Numbered from the stretch's first letter, positions 1 to 11,765 are shown. The stretch: 64,000 bases of DNA from Phlebotomus papatasi (GCF_024763615.1 NC_077222.1:92971417-93035416); one strand, 5' to 3'. Notes: generated by a model from the letters alone, not told the origin. A program made the numbers and translations.

Positions 1-252
1 ATTTTTCCTTTTATCATAAGCACTATATATAGCACTATATATAGCGTATCATCAAGAGATTGATACGCTTATGGATAGATGTATTTATCAGGAACAAAGC
101 CCACTATGGGGTATTTTCCGAAACGGACATTTTTGTTTAAAATATTCTGGTCCCTCTCGTCTAAAGCAGGTTTAACTGTACAAATGCGTTTTAATGCACC
201 AAAATAAGAGCCTTCGTATGTTAATAGTTTTAAGTTTGAAAAATATTGTTAC

Positions 253-390
253 GATTTGAAAGATTCCGGTGATCACCAGTAAGACTCTTCTTCACCTCAA
301 AACTAAAAGCTGTGAGCAAGATTAAAATGGTTTTTTTTAGTCTTGAAGTGAAGAAGAGTCTTATTAGTTATCACCGGAATCTTTCAAATC
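253..390. mobile_element. Small foldback element (palindrome)
   Basis: The arm at 253-295 and the arm at 348-390 are reverse complements over about 43 bases with a few mismatches, separated by about 52 bases. The arms contain the words GATTCCGGTGAT and AAGACTCTTCTTCAC. There is no coding capacity. It looks like a non-autonomous foldback MITE. No second copy was noticed in the window, so mobility is inferred from shape alone. Confidence 0.6.
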
Positions 391-555
391 AACTCATCAC
401 GTCAGTTCCTTACCTCTTACGATATTTTTACGATTCTGGAAATACGGCAAGGCCTACCGACTCCCTGTAACCACCCTCAATTGGCTAACGATCGAAGGGT
501 CCAGGACGTAAACCAGAATTCTCTTGTAAACTTTTATTTTTTTTAACTAATTCAT

Positions 556-706
556 CTGAAGGAAGGGCACAAATGTCCCTTTTGGAAGCGTCAGTGGAAT
601 TAGATTCAAACCAGAGTTAAATTACTCAGTTTCCCAGAGCTTTCGGCGTGGATTGATACAAATTCCCCTGACGCTTCCGGAAGGAATGTTTGTGTCCTGT
701 CTTCAG
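556..706. mobile_element. Imperfect foldback element with CCGAAAGCT-type word in the loop
   Basis: The arm at 556-603 (CTGAAGGAAGGGCACAAATG) pairs imperfectly with the arm at 661-706. The loop holds, on the minus strand at 631-647, the word GCCGAAAGCTCTGGG, the 3' half of the hammerhead-like core seen elsewhere in the window. The 5' half (CTGANGA) is not preserved here, so this copy is decayed. Confidence 0.5.
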
Positions 707-712
707 ATCAAG

Positions 713-1640
713 TAACCACGTCAGTTTTCACACTATAATAACTACCTAATATATTTCAACTTTATTTTCGGAGGGCCATAATATGCTTCTCCATGGACAA
801 GATTTTAAATTTCAGGGTTTGAATGAGTCACTTCATTCGAGGTTTACACCTAAGCAAGGACCTAAGGCTTAGCAATACGACTTAACTTTTCTAACTTCTT
901 ATCAATCAAGATTTTTGGAAAACTTCTGACTAAAAATTGGATAATAAGGATGAATAATTCATTACATTCAGAAAAACTAATACAATAGCTTATTGTTTAG
1001 GATATTGGAGTCGTCGGAAACTGGGCTAAACTTCAAGTATGCAGACCGTTTTAAATACCGCACATCAGGGAGTTCTGCGGACAAACCGAGGCAAATTTCC
1101 AAACTCTATTCAAACTCTTAAAAATTTTTAATTTCAAAATCTCATATTGCCTAAAAACTTTAAGCTAAGACATAACACACTGCCCAATAATGAAGTGGTT
1201 AAAACACTTTTAAGATTCTTTAATTTTAAACATTATAGTCGTAAAGACCTTAACCTAAGTAAATTTAAATAAAAGATTTGTAATTTAAAATAAAAATCAG
1301 TCCCTAAAATCAAATTCAAAGGGTTAATGCTTTTAAGATTGTCTTACACATCTGTTGATGAGGCAATATTAATAAGATCAATTAAATAGTGCATTTAATT
1401 TAAAAGAGGTCTACGAGATTTAGACAAAAGGTAAATATTTTCAGTATTTGGTATTATTTATGGGATACATAGAATTCAAATTTGATAAAAAATAAAAAAA
1501 AAAACATAGGCCATACCTTTAACCCAAAAAATATGCCCATCGTTTTACCTATTCGACTGGATATTTGAATGGTTTTAACCTTCAGACAATTACAGAACAT
1601 ATATTAAGTCTTCAAAATTTCAAAGGATAATTTTATCAGG
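713..1640. other. AT-rich unassigned sequence
   Basis: No supported gene. The stretch at about 880-1060 weakly resembles the dispersed repeat also seen near 42.1, 46.5 and 58.5 kb (CTTAACTT and GGGCTAAACTTCAAG words). The rest is AT-rich without visible structure. Confidence 0.5.
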
Positions 1641-1713
1641 ATAATGATTAGTCGGAGTCGGGAATGAGGCACCTTTAAATTGGGACGCCTTTGAAATGGG
1701 ATTTTATCTCTTA

Positions 1714-3537
1714 TTAGGTGAGATTCTTAACAATCTCACCTACTATAATCCTAACAAAATTTCATGTCGTCCGATCGACCTCAAACTTGGCCAAAACGTG
1801 TTTCAGCACTTCCTGATCACGAATATATATGTGGCTAATTTACGTTCCCGGCCGGCCGGCCGGCCGGCCGGCCGCTCTTTGGAGCTTAATAGCTCCTAAA
1901 CTAAAAAAGATATCGACTTGCGGTTTTCGGCAAAGGTTATATATCGGGTGAAAATTGCAACTTGGTGCATTGACCCCCCACCCCCCACCCCTCCTTCCGC
2001 CATTTTGAAGACCCCCCTTTTTTTGTTTTCTCAACAGCTCCGCCCCTATGGCATCGAGCGGGCTCAAATTTTAGTATGTTATAGCTGGGCCTTAGAGCTT
2101 TCCATCAATACCAAACTTAAGGTCCCCCGACCCCCCTGACCCGAGCTATAAGGGTCCAAAAAAAATTTCTTAAAATGGCCATAACTCCGGTTCTAATTGT
2201 CAGAATTTAAAAAGTGAGGGCTTTTTGGAAAGCTCTCGTGAAATGCCACTTCCCCTTCTAACATCGCAAGTTCATAAAACCACCGCTAGAGGCGCTATTA
2301 TTAAAAAGAAAATTTTTAAATCTTATAAGTTAAATAACTCAAAAATTCCATTGTGCATCGGGCTGAAATTTTAGTATGTTGTAGCCGTTGATTATACCTA
2401 TCAAACAAAAAAAACCTTAAGTCGATCCATAACCCCTGACCCGAGCTATAAGGGGTCAAAGTTCGAACATTGACCGGCCTCTATCTCCGGTTCTAATTAA
2501 CATATCGACCTAAATTTTACCTTTTTGGTTTCGTCTCGACGAGCACTTTCAGATGGAAGTTCAAAAAGTCACCACAGGTGGCGCTGTGATAGCGTCAAAA
2601 TTCATCGAAATTCAAAGTCACTTTTCTCAAAAACGGCATTGTGCAAGTTAATGAAATTTTAGTATGTTGTAGTCCAGTCTAGGACGTTTCCAAAATGGTG
2701 CGTATGCGCGCTGTGGTTTCAATAGAACCGGAGATATGAGGGGTCAAAGTTCACGAAATTCAAAAAATCATATCTCCGGTTCTATGTGACCGATTTTGAT
2801 GAATGAGGGCTTAAACGAAAGATCTCACCAAATGCTACAACTTTCTAGAATATTTGAACTTCGTGGGACCAACACCAGGGGCGCCACAGTCGAAAAACCA
2901 ATTTCAATATCACATAACCTCAATTATCTCGACTGTCGCTGAACCGATTTTGATGATTACTTCAGCATAATTGTAGAGCACATTTGTCTCTACATTTCGT
3001 CCATACATCATTTTCCACTCAGACTACTCTATCACTCCGATTTTGCCGTTTAAGTGTGAAAAAATTGATTTTTCCCATAATAACGCTTTGAAACCACTCA
3101 GATGCCAATTTGACTGCCTCTACTCCACAAAGACACTTAAAATAGGGGTTTAAATGGAAAGTCCCACAAAATACAACAATTCTTTGATATAGTTGAAGTT
3201 CAACAAATGACTACTTGGGGCACTCTGGATGAAAAAACGAGTTAAGAAACAAAAAACTTCGCTTATCTTGGCTTCTGAGTAATCGATGAGATCATGTTCT
3301 ACGGCAAAATTATAGAGAACATTCTGGTCTACATTTCACCCATATAACACTTTTCTGTCAGTTCATCCAAATCCTTGATATTTTGGTTTAAATACAAAAT
3401 TTGTATAATTTCACGAATTTGATTCAAGATAACTGAATGGCGTCTCCCAACTTCAGCTCCAAATCGAATTTGCATGCACTCCGAGTTAGCTCACGTTAAG
3501 AATCTCACCTACATAAGCCGGTTAGGATTATCTGTCC
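1714..3537 (+). mobile_element. 1.82 kb non-coding DNA element, copy 1
   Basis: The left end is TTAGGTGAGATTCTTAACA followed by its own partial complement (a terminal hairpin). The right end carries TTAAGAATCTCACCTA and GGTTAGGATTATCTGTCC. The words ATAATCCTAAC (left) and GTTAGGATTAT (right) are inverted repeats. A nearly identical inverted copy lies at 17932-19771. No frame longer than about 75 codons is open, so it is non-autonomous. Inside, a unit of about 300 bp recurs in diverged form, each with ATTTTAGTATGTTGTAG, CCCGAGCTATAAG and CTCCGGTTCTA words (starts near 2040, 2346 and 2641). The superfamily is not recognised. Confidence 0.75.
1848..1875. repeat. (GGCC)n microsatellite inside element copy 1
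   Basis: An uninterrupted GGCC tract of about 28 bases in otherwise AT-rich DNA. The equivalent tract in copy 2 (19595-19637) is about 43 bases and has one interruption. The unit is self-complementary, so the tract can form hairpins. Confidence 0.9.
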
Positions 3538-3724
3538 TTTTTGAATTGAAGTCAGGTTTATTATAAAATTATTTAGCTTAACAATTGGTTTGTGGAGCAA
3601 AACTGTACCACGGTAAGATCCTTTTCTCTTTAAAAATGGGAGAAAAAACCCCAATTTAAATATGCTAGCCTCCTCCCTCAAAGCTAGCCTCCTCCCCTCA
3701 ACCTTTACATTCAAATTGACATAA

Positions 3725-3985
3725 AATTGGTTTCAGTCCGGTTGTAAACCAGTAATAAACCGATTCATAACCGATAAATTCATTTTTATCATAAATTCAA
3801 CTGCATTATTCCTCATCTATTTCAAGAGATATTCTGAGTGATTCAATCTATATTCAAATTGATTGAGAACCGGTAGACAGTAAACGATGGGGAAGTGCTT
3901 TTGAGGAATGGCGTTTACGTCACGTATTTGAACATTCCGCAAAGCATTCGACGCTTTGCCACTCCTTTATAAAAAAAAAATTCTA
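3725..3985 (+). repeat. Dispersed repeat with ACCGGT/ATAACCGAT words, partial copy
   Basis: Contains TAAACCGATTCATAACCGAT, then an AT-rich stretch ending in GAACCGGTAGAC and GACGCTTTGCCACTCCTTTAT. The same order of words appears at 62700-62900 (+), inverted at 40780-41290, and the last part near 31735-31800. No open frame. It is part of a larger repeat whose best copy is 62340-62900. Confidence 0.5.
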
Positions 3986-3989
3986 TTCA

Positions 3990-6340
3990 TTTCTTTGTAT
4001 TTGTAATACAAGGTTCATTGTTATCAATAACATAATGATTAGGACAAAGCACTAATTGAAGTGTGGCCTCAAATTTGGCGTTTTCAACCCTTCAAAGTTC
4101 CTAAGAAAACCCATTTAATTGCCAGCTATAATCTCTATTTCACCGCCAATTCCACTTTCTTTCTCAACTTCAACAAGAAATATGTAGAAAGAGTAATTTC
4201 CCCCCAAAAAAATACAACTAACACTAAAGTTTCCAAAAGTCATGCGAAGAAAAGAAAATTGTTTTACTCCTCACCCATTCTTGGAGCCAGATGTAGAGCT
4301 GAAATGTAATTAATCCACTACGAAAATTTATTTGCATTTTGATAAAAAGCCGTACAATTTCTCTTTGCCAGCACTATAGCCAAAAGCTGTCTGGCGGAGC
4401 TTTTGGGGTGCGAAAAGCGTACATAGTAAAAATGATTTTTCATATCGCAACATTAATTTGTAGCCATTAATTCATTTGCTTTTCCTCCATAATGGTATGA
4501 TTAATAGTGTGTCTTCTTAGTTCGGGTCCACAATTAATCACTAAATAATTATTCTTTTGTGAGTCAATAGCATCATCTGCAATTATACACGTTTACAATT
4601 AGGCCAGTTCAGGATAAATAACCTCTTGACGCGTCTTTGAGGTCAATAGTTCTTGAGAGCTTTGGTTGGATTATTAACGTACTGGGAGGACTGAGAGGAC
4701 TTTCCTGATCAAAAGGCTTATTTATCAACAATCTCATGGAGACGATACTTGATCCTGATATCACCACTACAAATTTTGAATGAGGGATTATTAAGATAAT
4801 CAAAAACAAAAACTGGATCAAAACTTAATAGGTTATGAATTTTGAATCGAGAATATTAACAATTCGTCGTTTGGACGAACAATTGTCGTAACTTACTCGT
4901 CACGTCATTAAATTTTCTGCTAAATCCTGCAAGTAAGAATCAGAGACACAATGGAGCTTTTCAACGAAAAAACTTTTTTAAACAGAAAAAAAATTAAAAG
5001 GAAATTTTCCTAATTAATTACATTTCATTTACTTATTTACATAGAAAATTTACTTTTTTGCACTGAAATATGAGCAATATTAAAAAAAAATCGGGTAATT
5101 TAACATCCCTGTTTGAAAGGGATTGTATATAGAAATGACTTGATGTCATTTCACATTCATTAAGTAGACAGAATGGTAGACAAAAGGATGATTTATTTCA
5201 GCACAACTTGGCGAGATGCTCCCCATTGTGCGTCCGCTCTTCATCTGTTGTTGGACACAAAAAAAAAGCCTCAGAACTCCCAGAAAGCTCACTGCGAAAA
5301 GCTTTGCGTCCGTTTAGTTGCAAAAAAGTCCAAAATGATCACACTATTAAAATTTCAGAGCGGAAGATGGAATCCAGTGCGGTATTTTGCGAATCTGAAC
5401 CGAATGTGTGTGTCAGGGTTTTTTTTTGTTCTGGGTGCGATGAATTTTCGTTTGGGATATTGTTCTGTGTCAAACCACGGGGTTCTTCCTCTGCTTCAGA
5501 ATCACCATCAACAGATCCCACTAGGGGCATCACACAAAATGCCCTACTCCCCCCAAAATAGAGAAGTGGTTTGCGAGTAAATTGAATTTAGACGGTGATG
5601 GGGAGTGTGTAACGATTAATTTTGCACAAACTCCAACGTACACTTTTCCAATTGAACTTCTATGTACAGGCGTCACTATTCACGGGAAAAATGGCCCAAA
5701 AATTCATGGAGGAAAACTCCAGGGAGAAAACATGGTATTGCAACTTAAATTTAGAGCTTTGCTTTTTGCCCCCATGGATCCCTGTCAATTCCGTGAGTGG
5801 CAATTTCGAATGTGGTCAGAAACAAGAAATGAGATGAGAATAATTTTCACTTAACTTTAAGCTGCCACCTTTTTTTTGCCAGCTTCCCGGTCCAACATTC
5901 AGTGGCAGGTAATGAATTGCCCAATTGGGCAACATCACAATAAATTCCATCCATGAGCCTGAATCTGACTGCAAAATCTGAACTTTTCCTTGGCTACGAT
6001 TCAATTTCTACCCGCAGTGTCTCTCACTCACTACAGTACACCCAGGATCAAAAATATAGTATCAGTTTATGAGCTTTTGGCATGTGGAGCTTTTAATTCT
6101 TTTAATAGTGTGCAGAAAATTAATTTCTGATATGAGAATGATCACAGAATAATATTACTTTTTAAATATAACTTTTTTGGGTACCAATCCACACCAAGTG
6201 AACTTTTATGTAGATTTTGTAGCTCGTTGTCTGTCAAATAGAAAGCCAAACAGCCTCTATGGCTAGGTTTTTTTCTTAATTTCTCTCTCTGTCTCTGTGA
6301 GCATACCCTCCTCCACATTTAGTGACATACGTGCATATGT
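3990..6340. other. Unassigned sequence; no supported gene
   Basis: Open frames at 5173-5580 (135 codons), 5208-5561 and 5582-5854 overlap in different phases and resemble no protein I recognise. The region 5170-5830 is slightly richer in GC than its surroundings, the only hint that it might be more than chance. I see no splice-bounded exon or repeat. Confidence 0.4.
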
Positions 6341-6369
6341 ATGATCACAAAATATACAACCTGAGAAGG

Positions 6370-6495
6370 GATTTTCCATCGTTTTCGTCCCGGAGTAGGT
6401 TGGAACCTACGCTAAGACGGCGATGGCCGCACGGGGGGTGGGTCAAACAAGAAATAGAGAGATGATAATAAATAAATAATAAATAATAAAAAGTA
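6370..6495. repeat. Short dispersed word plus (AAAT)n tract
   Basis: 6406-6426 contains GCTAAGACGGCGATGG; the same word occurs inverted at 9925-9942 (CCATCGCCGTCTTAGC). It sits beside GTAGGTTGGAACCTAC, a weak B-box-like word, so it could be a SINE remnant. It is followed by an AATA-rich microsatellite at about 6466-6492. Confidence 0.35.
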
Positions 6496-6936
6496 TTTTA
6501 TTTGGAAAACCCCTGAACCTATATGACACGTATCTTTTCAAACTTAGAACCATTTAAAATTTATTTATTTTTTATTATCAATATTGTGAAATGATTTTTT
6601 CTATCAATTCATTCTTGTTAAAAAATTATAAGGTTCCACCCATTACAAATTAGACCACGCCCCTAACAAGACTTTAGTCTACATATATTTACTAAAGACT
6701 TTGTGTATTTTCTTGTAGCTTCTGATTTTTTATTCAAGTACTTCCTCGTTAATATTCTTGTAACGGTAATACTAATATACTAATTTTTGTTTTGCTCGCT
6801 TTTAAAGGGCGTGGACTATCCTTCCGACTAGGAATTTGGAATTGTTTACACGAATACAGCTACTACATAGTTGTAGCGCTTCCGGTGTTCGCCAGAGAAT
6901 TCGCTTCTTTTCAAAATGAAAGGCTTCGAGTTTTTA

Positions 6937-6976
6937 CCAAAGCTTTCGACCCTTGGTGTGGGTTTTTTTTCAGTGG
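6937..6976 (-). ncRNA. Hammerhead-ribozyme-like core, decayed (foldback left arm)
   Basis: Minus strand reads CCA, CTGAAAA, a variable segment, GGGTC, GAAA, GCTTTGG. CCA/TGG would form the start of stem I, and AGCT after GAAA is the short palindromic stem III seen in the better copies. The invariant CTGANGA is altered at the position before the last A, so activity is unlikely. It is the counterpart of 7295-7333. Confidence 0.35.
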
Positions 6977-7294
6977 TTCAATTAAAGTTGTATTGCAATT
7001 TCAAATTCCGTCTTCCGTCTGCTAGCAATTACACTTTGCCACTATAACATTTATTTGAGACTTTTCACTGATTTTAGATATATTATATTACTATAAATTT
7101 TCAAGTATTGGTGTCCTCTACATTATTCGGTCTTTGTTCAACAATCCGAACAACATAGTGTACGCCAAAACTTGAAAATTTATAGCAATATATCTAAAAT
7201 GAGTGAAAGGACCCTAATAAATGTTAAAGTGGCAAAGTGTAATTGTTAGCAGACGGAAGGGGAAATTTAAAATTGTAAAACGACTTTAATTGAC

Positions 7295-7333
7295 CCACTG
7301 AGGTAGATCCACACCAAGGGTCGAAAGCTTTGG
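7295..7333 (+). ncRNA. Hammerhead-ribozyme-like core, decayed (foldback right arm)
   Basis: Reads CCA, CTGAGGT, a spacer, GGGTC, GAAAGCTTTGG. The order of elements is that of a hammerhead core, but the last A of CTGANGA is T. It is the mirror of 6937-6976 in the same foldback. Confidence 0.35.
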
Positions 7334-7547
7334 TAAAAATTCGAAGTCTTTCATTTTGAAAAGAAACGAATTTTCTGGCAGACACCGGAAGAGCTGCAAC
7401 TACGTAGAATTCGTCAGATACATTGAACAGCTACTACTGTATTTGTACATTGACTGGATAGTTTTTTTTTTAATATATCTGATAATTTGAAGTAATTTTT
7501 AAAACTATTTTTTGATAAATTTGCATTCATTTTCTTTTTAACCTCAT

Positions 7548-8470
7548 AAAAAATTAAATTTAGACCGATTCAACTTTTAATAGGGAAGAGTGCTTTTCAA
7601 AACTTTTTAGAGAGACAGGAATGTGAATTTTGACTTCGTAAATTTTTCCTGATCTGTAGCGTGTAGCGTTATCATTACATCTCTAGCACGCCTTTTAGAT
7701 CAGGAAACTTTTATGAAATTGAAATTCAAATCTCTGTCATTCTTAAACTTTTTGCAAATATCCATCTTTCTTCTTCTTTCCTTCTTCTCTTCAGCATCAC
7801 GACAAATTCAATTTAGTTCGATTCAATTTTGAATGGGGAAGAGTGGGATTCAAAACTTTTGATAGAGAAAAAATTGTTAATTTTGATTTCATTAATTTTT
7901 TTTCTCATTTAAAACGTGTGACGGAATAATATGGCTCCAGCACACTTTTTAAATCAGGAAAACTTTATGAAATCGAAATTCATTTCTCTTTCTTCCGCAA
8001 CCGTTCTGCAAAGCACTATCTCACTCTTTTGCCTTTTTTTCTTCTTTTGAATATCATAACAAATTCAATTTAGTTCAACGTAATTTTGAAAGAGGTAAGA
8101 CGGACTCTAAATTTAAATAAAAGAAATGTGAATTTTGATTTTGTGAAATTTTCCTAAAATAAATTTTATGGTCGACGCATAGTAAACTATATTTGTGTTT
8201 TTGTTGATCAAAATTAAATTTTAACTTCAGTTTTTGTATTAATAACTAACTTCTTTAAATTTTGATTTATTAATAATTCCGGCACAAGTTTTAAATCAGG
8301 AAAATTTCATAATTTCAAAACTCCCTTTCTTTCTTTGAAGTTTTGTATATGTCTATCTAACTCTTTCGCATTTTTGTTTTTCTTTTGAATATTATACCAA
8401 ATTAAATTTAGATCAGTCCAATATTGAGGCGGAAAGAGTGAGGTAGAGTTACCCAAGTCTTTTGAGGGAA
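7548..8470. repeat. Three diverged tandem units of a dispersed palindromic repeat
   Basis: Units beginning near 7548, 7800 and 8050 share AATTCAATTTAGTTCGATTC, GGGGAAGAGTG, AATTTTGATTTCGT and GCACACCTTTTAGATCAGG. Each unit contains a region followed by its near-complement (AATTTTGATTTCATGAAATT versus TTTATGAAATCAAAATTC), giving internal symmetry. Related copies lie at 32430-32720 and 47895-47990. No coding. Confidence 0.6.
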
Positions 8471-10005
8471 AAAACCTTACCGATCTAAAAGATGTGCCGA
8501 AGTCGTAATCACTAAAGTTTTTCCGATAATTCTGTATGATCCATTTGTACTAAATTTAAATTGTTCATAAATCTGCAGAATCTCAGTATAATTAAGCTCA
8601 GACACATGAAGCAATAAATAGTTCATCCTGTGTATCAATAATCACTAAAGGAAATATTAGAAAATTTGGTGTGATGTTCATTTCACAAATGAATTTAATT
8701 CAACAAACCCATTTGTTACGTGTCTCGGGCATTGGAAAACTTCCTTCACCAACATTTTCCAACTTTCTCCCAATGTCGATGGAGATTGCTAGAAATGTGG
8801 GTCAGTGGATGATTAAGTGGATGTTTTGATCTAATTCTGAGGTTGTTATTTCTCGTTCTTTGATGCCGTTGGGGCTCAAAATAACCAGGCTGCATTTTAT
8901 TGGCTACCATGAGAATGCACTAAAATATTTAAATCATCCAAGTGTAGTTGCATTTTAGTAGGAAATATGGAAGACATAAGGAATTTTACTTGAAGATATT
9001 TTTGGGCAATAAAGCCCACACTCAACACAAGTCATAAAACTTTAAGTATTTTAGGAGAGCTTTGGAGTGAAAATATCATTTTCTCTTACTGTATTATATA
9101 TGGGAAATTTTCATTTTTTGATCACATACGAAAAACTCATAATGGAAAATGACGAAGAGGCATGAATAGACAGAGGAAAAACTTTTCATTATTATTATTT
9201 CCTTGTGAGCTTCCAAGCTTAAAATCCGCTCTCTCGAAGATGATGGCAAAAGCTCTAAGTTCTTCCATATCGCAGTAACAGCAAAGGCACACACATACAA
9301 AAAAAATGGAAAGGCAGAGAAAGAAGATTATGGTGTGAAGGTAAATCAATTTTTATGTTTTATTATTACAATTTATTGTTCAGAAGGTTTTCCTTAAGAA
9401 ATCTCATCGCAAATGGGAGACAAACTCCTTGCCATAGTGCGCATTTTTATTGGAAATCAATGCCAATGGCTCCACAATTAATTGGAAGTTTTCGCCATTG
9501 AAGAATTTTTGCTATTCTTCTTCATTGGGCTCCTCTGGGGGATGTAAGAAATGAAAAGGAAAAAGGGCGAAATTTATGACGTCGTAACGCAAAAAGTTCT
9601 CTTTAAATATTTGTATGAAAATGTACGATGGGTGGTTGAATTTAAATATAAATTCCCATTAGATTGTGCTGTTGGTTCGTACAAAAAGTGAGCTTTCATA
9701 GAAGTTTCTGCTTACTTAGCAAAATTGAATATTTTAGTCCTTTTTCACAAATCTTTCACATTTTCTTCACTCCGACTTGGCTAAAAGTATTTTATCAATT
9801 TGAGACTTTTTTGTAAATCCAAAAATTGGAAATAAATTATTGAATTTGGATTATTAATTTTGTATTTGATTAATAGAATACCCATACAGAAACTCATGGT
9901 AAACCCACTCTACCTTGTGACCATCGCCGTCTTAGCTTTTTAGATTCAAAATGCAAAAATATTATAGTAGATTCAAAATATAAAAAAAAAAACTTTAAAT
10001 TTTTC
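8471..10005. other. Unassigned AT-rich sequence
   Basis: No supported gene or repeat apart from the short inverted word at 9925-9942 shared with 6406-6426. Overlapping minus-strand frames at 9094-9349 (about 70 codons) resemble nothing known. Confidence 0.45.
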
Positions 10006-10010
10006 AATTA

Positions 10011-10266
10011 CACTGATGAGAGAAATACGAAAAAATTAAAACAACATTGCGGAAATGTTAATTTTACCCTGCATTATGGATCCGAAATCAGTGTAAATAT
10101 TATGCTTTTTAGATGTATTATGGGTTAAAGTTACACTTTTTCATGTTAATTTTACAGTTAAAAAGGGGTAAAATTAACATTAAAAAATGTTGATATATTT
10201 TTACACCTAAAAAGTGTTAAATTTTTGAGGAAAAAATGTTAATAGCACCCTCTTTTTTTCTCAGTG
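10011..10266. mobile_element. MITE-1 copy a (CACTGAGAGAAA termini)
   Basis: About 256 bp starting CACTGATGAGAG and ending TTTTTTTCTCAGTG, flanked on both sides by TA. The inner part contains words such as GTTAATTTTACCCTGC, GTGTAAATATTA and TTTTTACACCTAAAAAGTG. Copies at 16400-16653, 45998-46248 and 56954-57206, a half copy near 59895-60001. TA duplication and CACTG ends suggest a Tc1/mariner-type or related transposase in trans. Confidence 0.85.
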
Positions 10267-10652
10267 TATGATCTTAGTCCCAGATTTTTTAAATTAGTTT
10301 TCATACATAAAACTAAAGATTTAAGACTTAAATTAAAAGTCTAAGGACAAAAAAAGAATTGAAGATTTTGTAAAGGATAGTACTCAAGGATGATTTTCCG
10401 GGATTAAACCGTATCTCTTTCTCTGAATTCTTCATAAAATTTTCATATTTTCCTCATAAATCCTCAAATATCCCTCAAAATCATACGGACGAGAAAGAAA
10501 AAGTTCAGTGAATAGGTGTCGACTAGTAAGGACATACGAGCGTGCAAGCCAGAAGTAGGATCTGGTTAAAAAAAGGGGAACGGGTGGTAGGTTCTTATCT
10601 CGTCCCTGACCCCTCATTTTTAGAGTTCACAGATCATAACAATTCAGCTTAG

Positions 10653-10873
10653 TAGGGGGAGGTGGGGCTATACTTTGAGCTATGGGGATAGATTGTTATA
10701 CGATTTTTTCCCATTTCTAAATGAAGATGGTCCTTACAATTATTTTGTTTAGATCCACAATTGTTTTGTCTATTTAAATTAGATCAAGTTAAAACCCAGT
10801 TTCCTTTAGAAATATGCGAAGAAATCCCTATAACAATGTAGCCCCACAGCCCAAAGTACCCTACCTCCTTCTA
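10653..10873. mobile_element. MITE-4 copy a (TAGGGGGAGGTGGGGCTA)
   Basis: Begins TAGGGGGAGGTGGGGCTA and ends GCCCAAAGTACCCTACCTCC. The inner terminal repeats include TGTTATACGATTTTTTCCCAT and its complement. Other copies are at 27482-27676 and, decayed, 13387-13583. Confidence 0.7.
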
Positions 10874-11765
10874 TGCGGGTAATTATCTGACGAAAATACA
10901 GTTAATACTATTCAAATCGTTCCTGGTAACCTATAATCTACGATGTACCTGTACGGAGAAAAGGCACTTTTTTCGAAATTATCTACGATAAAGCTTGGAG
11001 ACCAAACCGAAAGCTCTGGGAAAACTTGATAAGTTCCCCTTAGTGAATTCTATTTTTCTGACGATTTCCGGAATCCCCAGTTCGTTCACTATATTAAGTC
11101 GGATTGTGTTTTACAATTTCTTTAGGGGATTTGTTCAAGAGACACTAAGGACTCCGAAAATACCGATGGTTTTCCATCACTTGAAAAAAGTTTTCATTTA
11201 GTAGCACTGTAATGCTCGATGGCTTTAAAAATGATTAATTTGTATGGGAGATATCAGAAAAAGCAGTCAAAGACAAAGGGGAGATCGAAAACTCAGATCG
11301 TACATAGACTTTAAGCTGATGTCATATATATCGATTATGTCCAGGCCGTTTTCGAGACATAACGGCTCCGTTCAGTAATAACCTTTCGAAGAGACAAAGC
11401 CACTCCAAAGCTAAACCAAATCTATTCGAAAATCTACCTGAAGCCTAAAGAGTAAGTTCACTTACCTGCCGCTTTAGCGCTGATTGTTCTGCCATTTCGA
11501 ATTTCAATATTCTTGACACTTCATTCGTCAACAATGTCAACAACAGTGTGCAAAAGTTTGCTGCAAAAAGTGAATTTTGTGTAGTTTTGTGGAATTTCAG
11601 GATGACAGAACGTTTTAATTTCAATTTTATTTAGATAAATGTCCATTTCATGAACTTACTCACATTTGTGTAACTTGTCGGATTAAACGTTCGAACTTCC
11701 AACGGTTTTTTTTTAGGTAAGTTCTCTCTGATATACCTTCAAATGTTCAAATCGGTAGAGGAAAA
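10874..11765. other. Unassigned sequence
   Basis: No supported gene. 11000-11022 contains CCGAAAGCTCTGGGAAAAC, the 3' half of the hammerhead-like family word, without the CTGANGA half. Just before the tandem array, TTTTTTTTTAGGTAAG at 11705-11720 looks like abutting acceptor and donor splice signals, but no exon around it is recognisable. Confidence 0.4.

Larger units (their letters stand above)
1645..3690. mobile_element. Older MITE (GTGGGGCACCTTTGAAAT family) split by a 1.8 kb insertion
   Basis: The sequence at 1655-1712 (GAGGCACCTTT, GAAATGGGATTTTATCTC) matches the left half of the MITE at 29815-30000, and 3538-3690 (AAATGGGAGAAAAAACCCCAATTT) resembles the right half. The 1.8 kb element at 1714-3537 sits between them. 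The insertion order is therefore MITE first, non-coding element second. Confidence 0.45.
6840..7455. mobile_element. Large foldback element with about 280-bp arms
   Basis: The arm at about 6840-7120 is an imperfect reverse complement of the arm at about 7145-7455; the axis is near 7130 (around GGTCTTTGTTCAACAATCCG). Arms share CTTCCGGTGTTCGCCAGA, CTTTTCAAAATGAAAGGCTT, ACACTTTGCCACT and TTAGATATATT. Each arm carries a hammerhead-like core (listed separately). No open frame of note. Mismatches between arms show it is not very recent. Confidence 0.75.

Noticed and set aside
1840..2139. Frames spelling PAGRPAGRPAGR near the ends of the 1.8 kb element
   Set aside because: The peptide is a translation of the GGCC microsatellite and changes with its length; not a gene.
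5173..5854. Overlapping frames of 135, 117 and 90 codons as a possible gene
   Set aside because: Several phases are open at once, no peptide resembles a known family, and no splice or start context was convincing.
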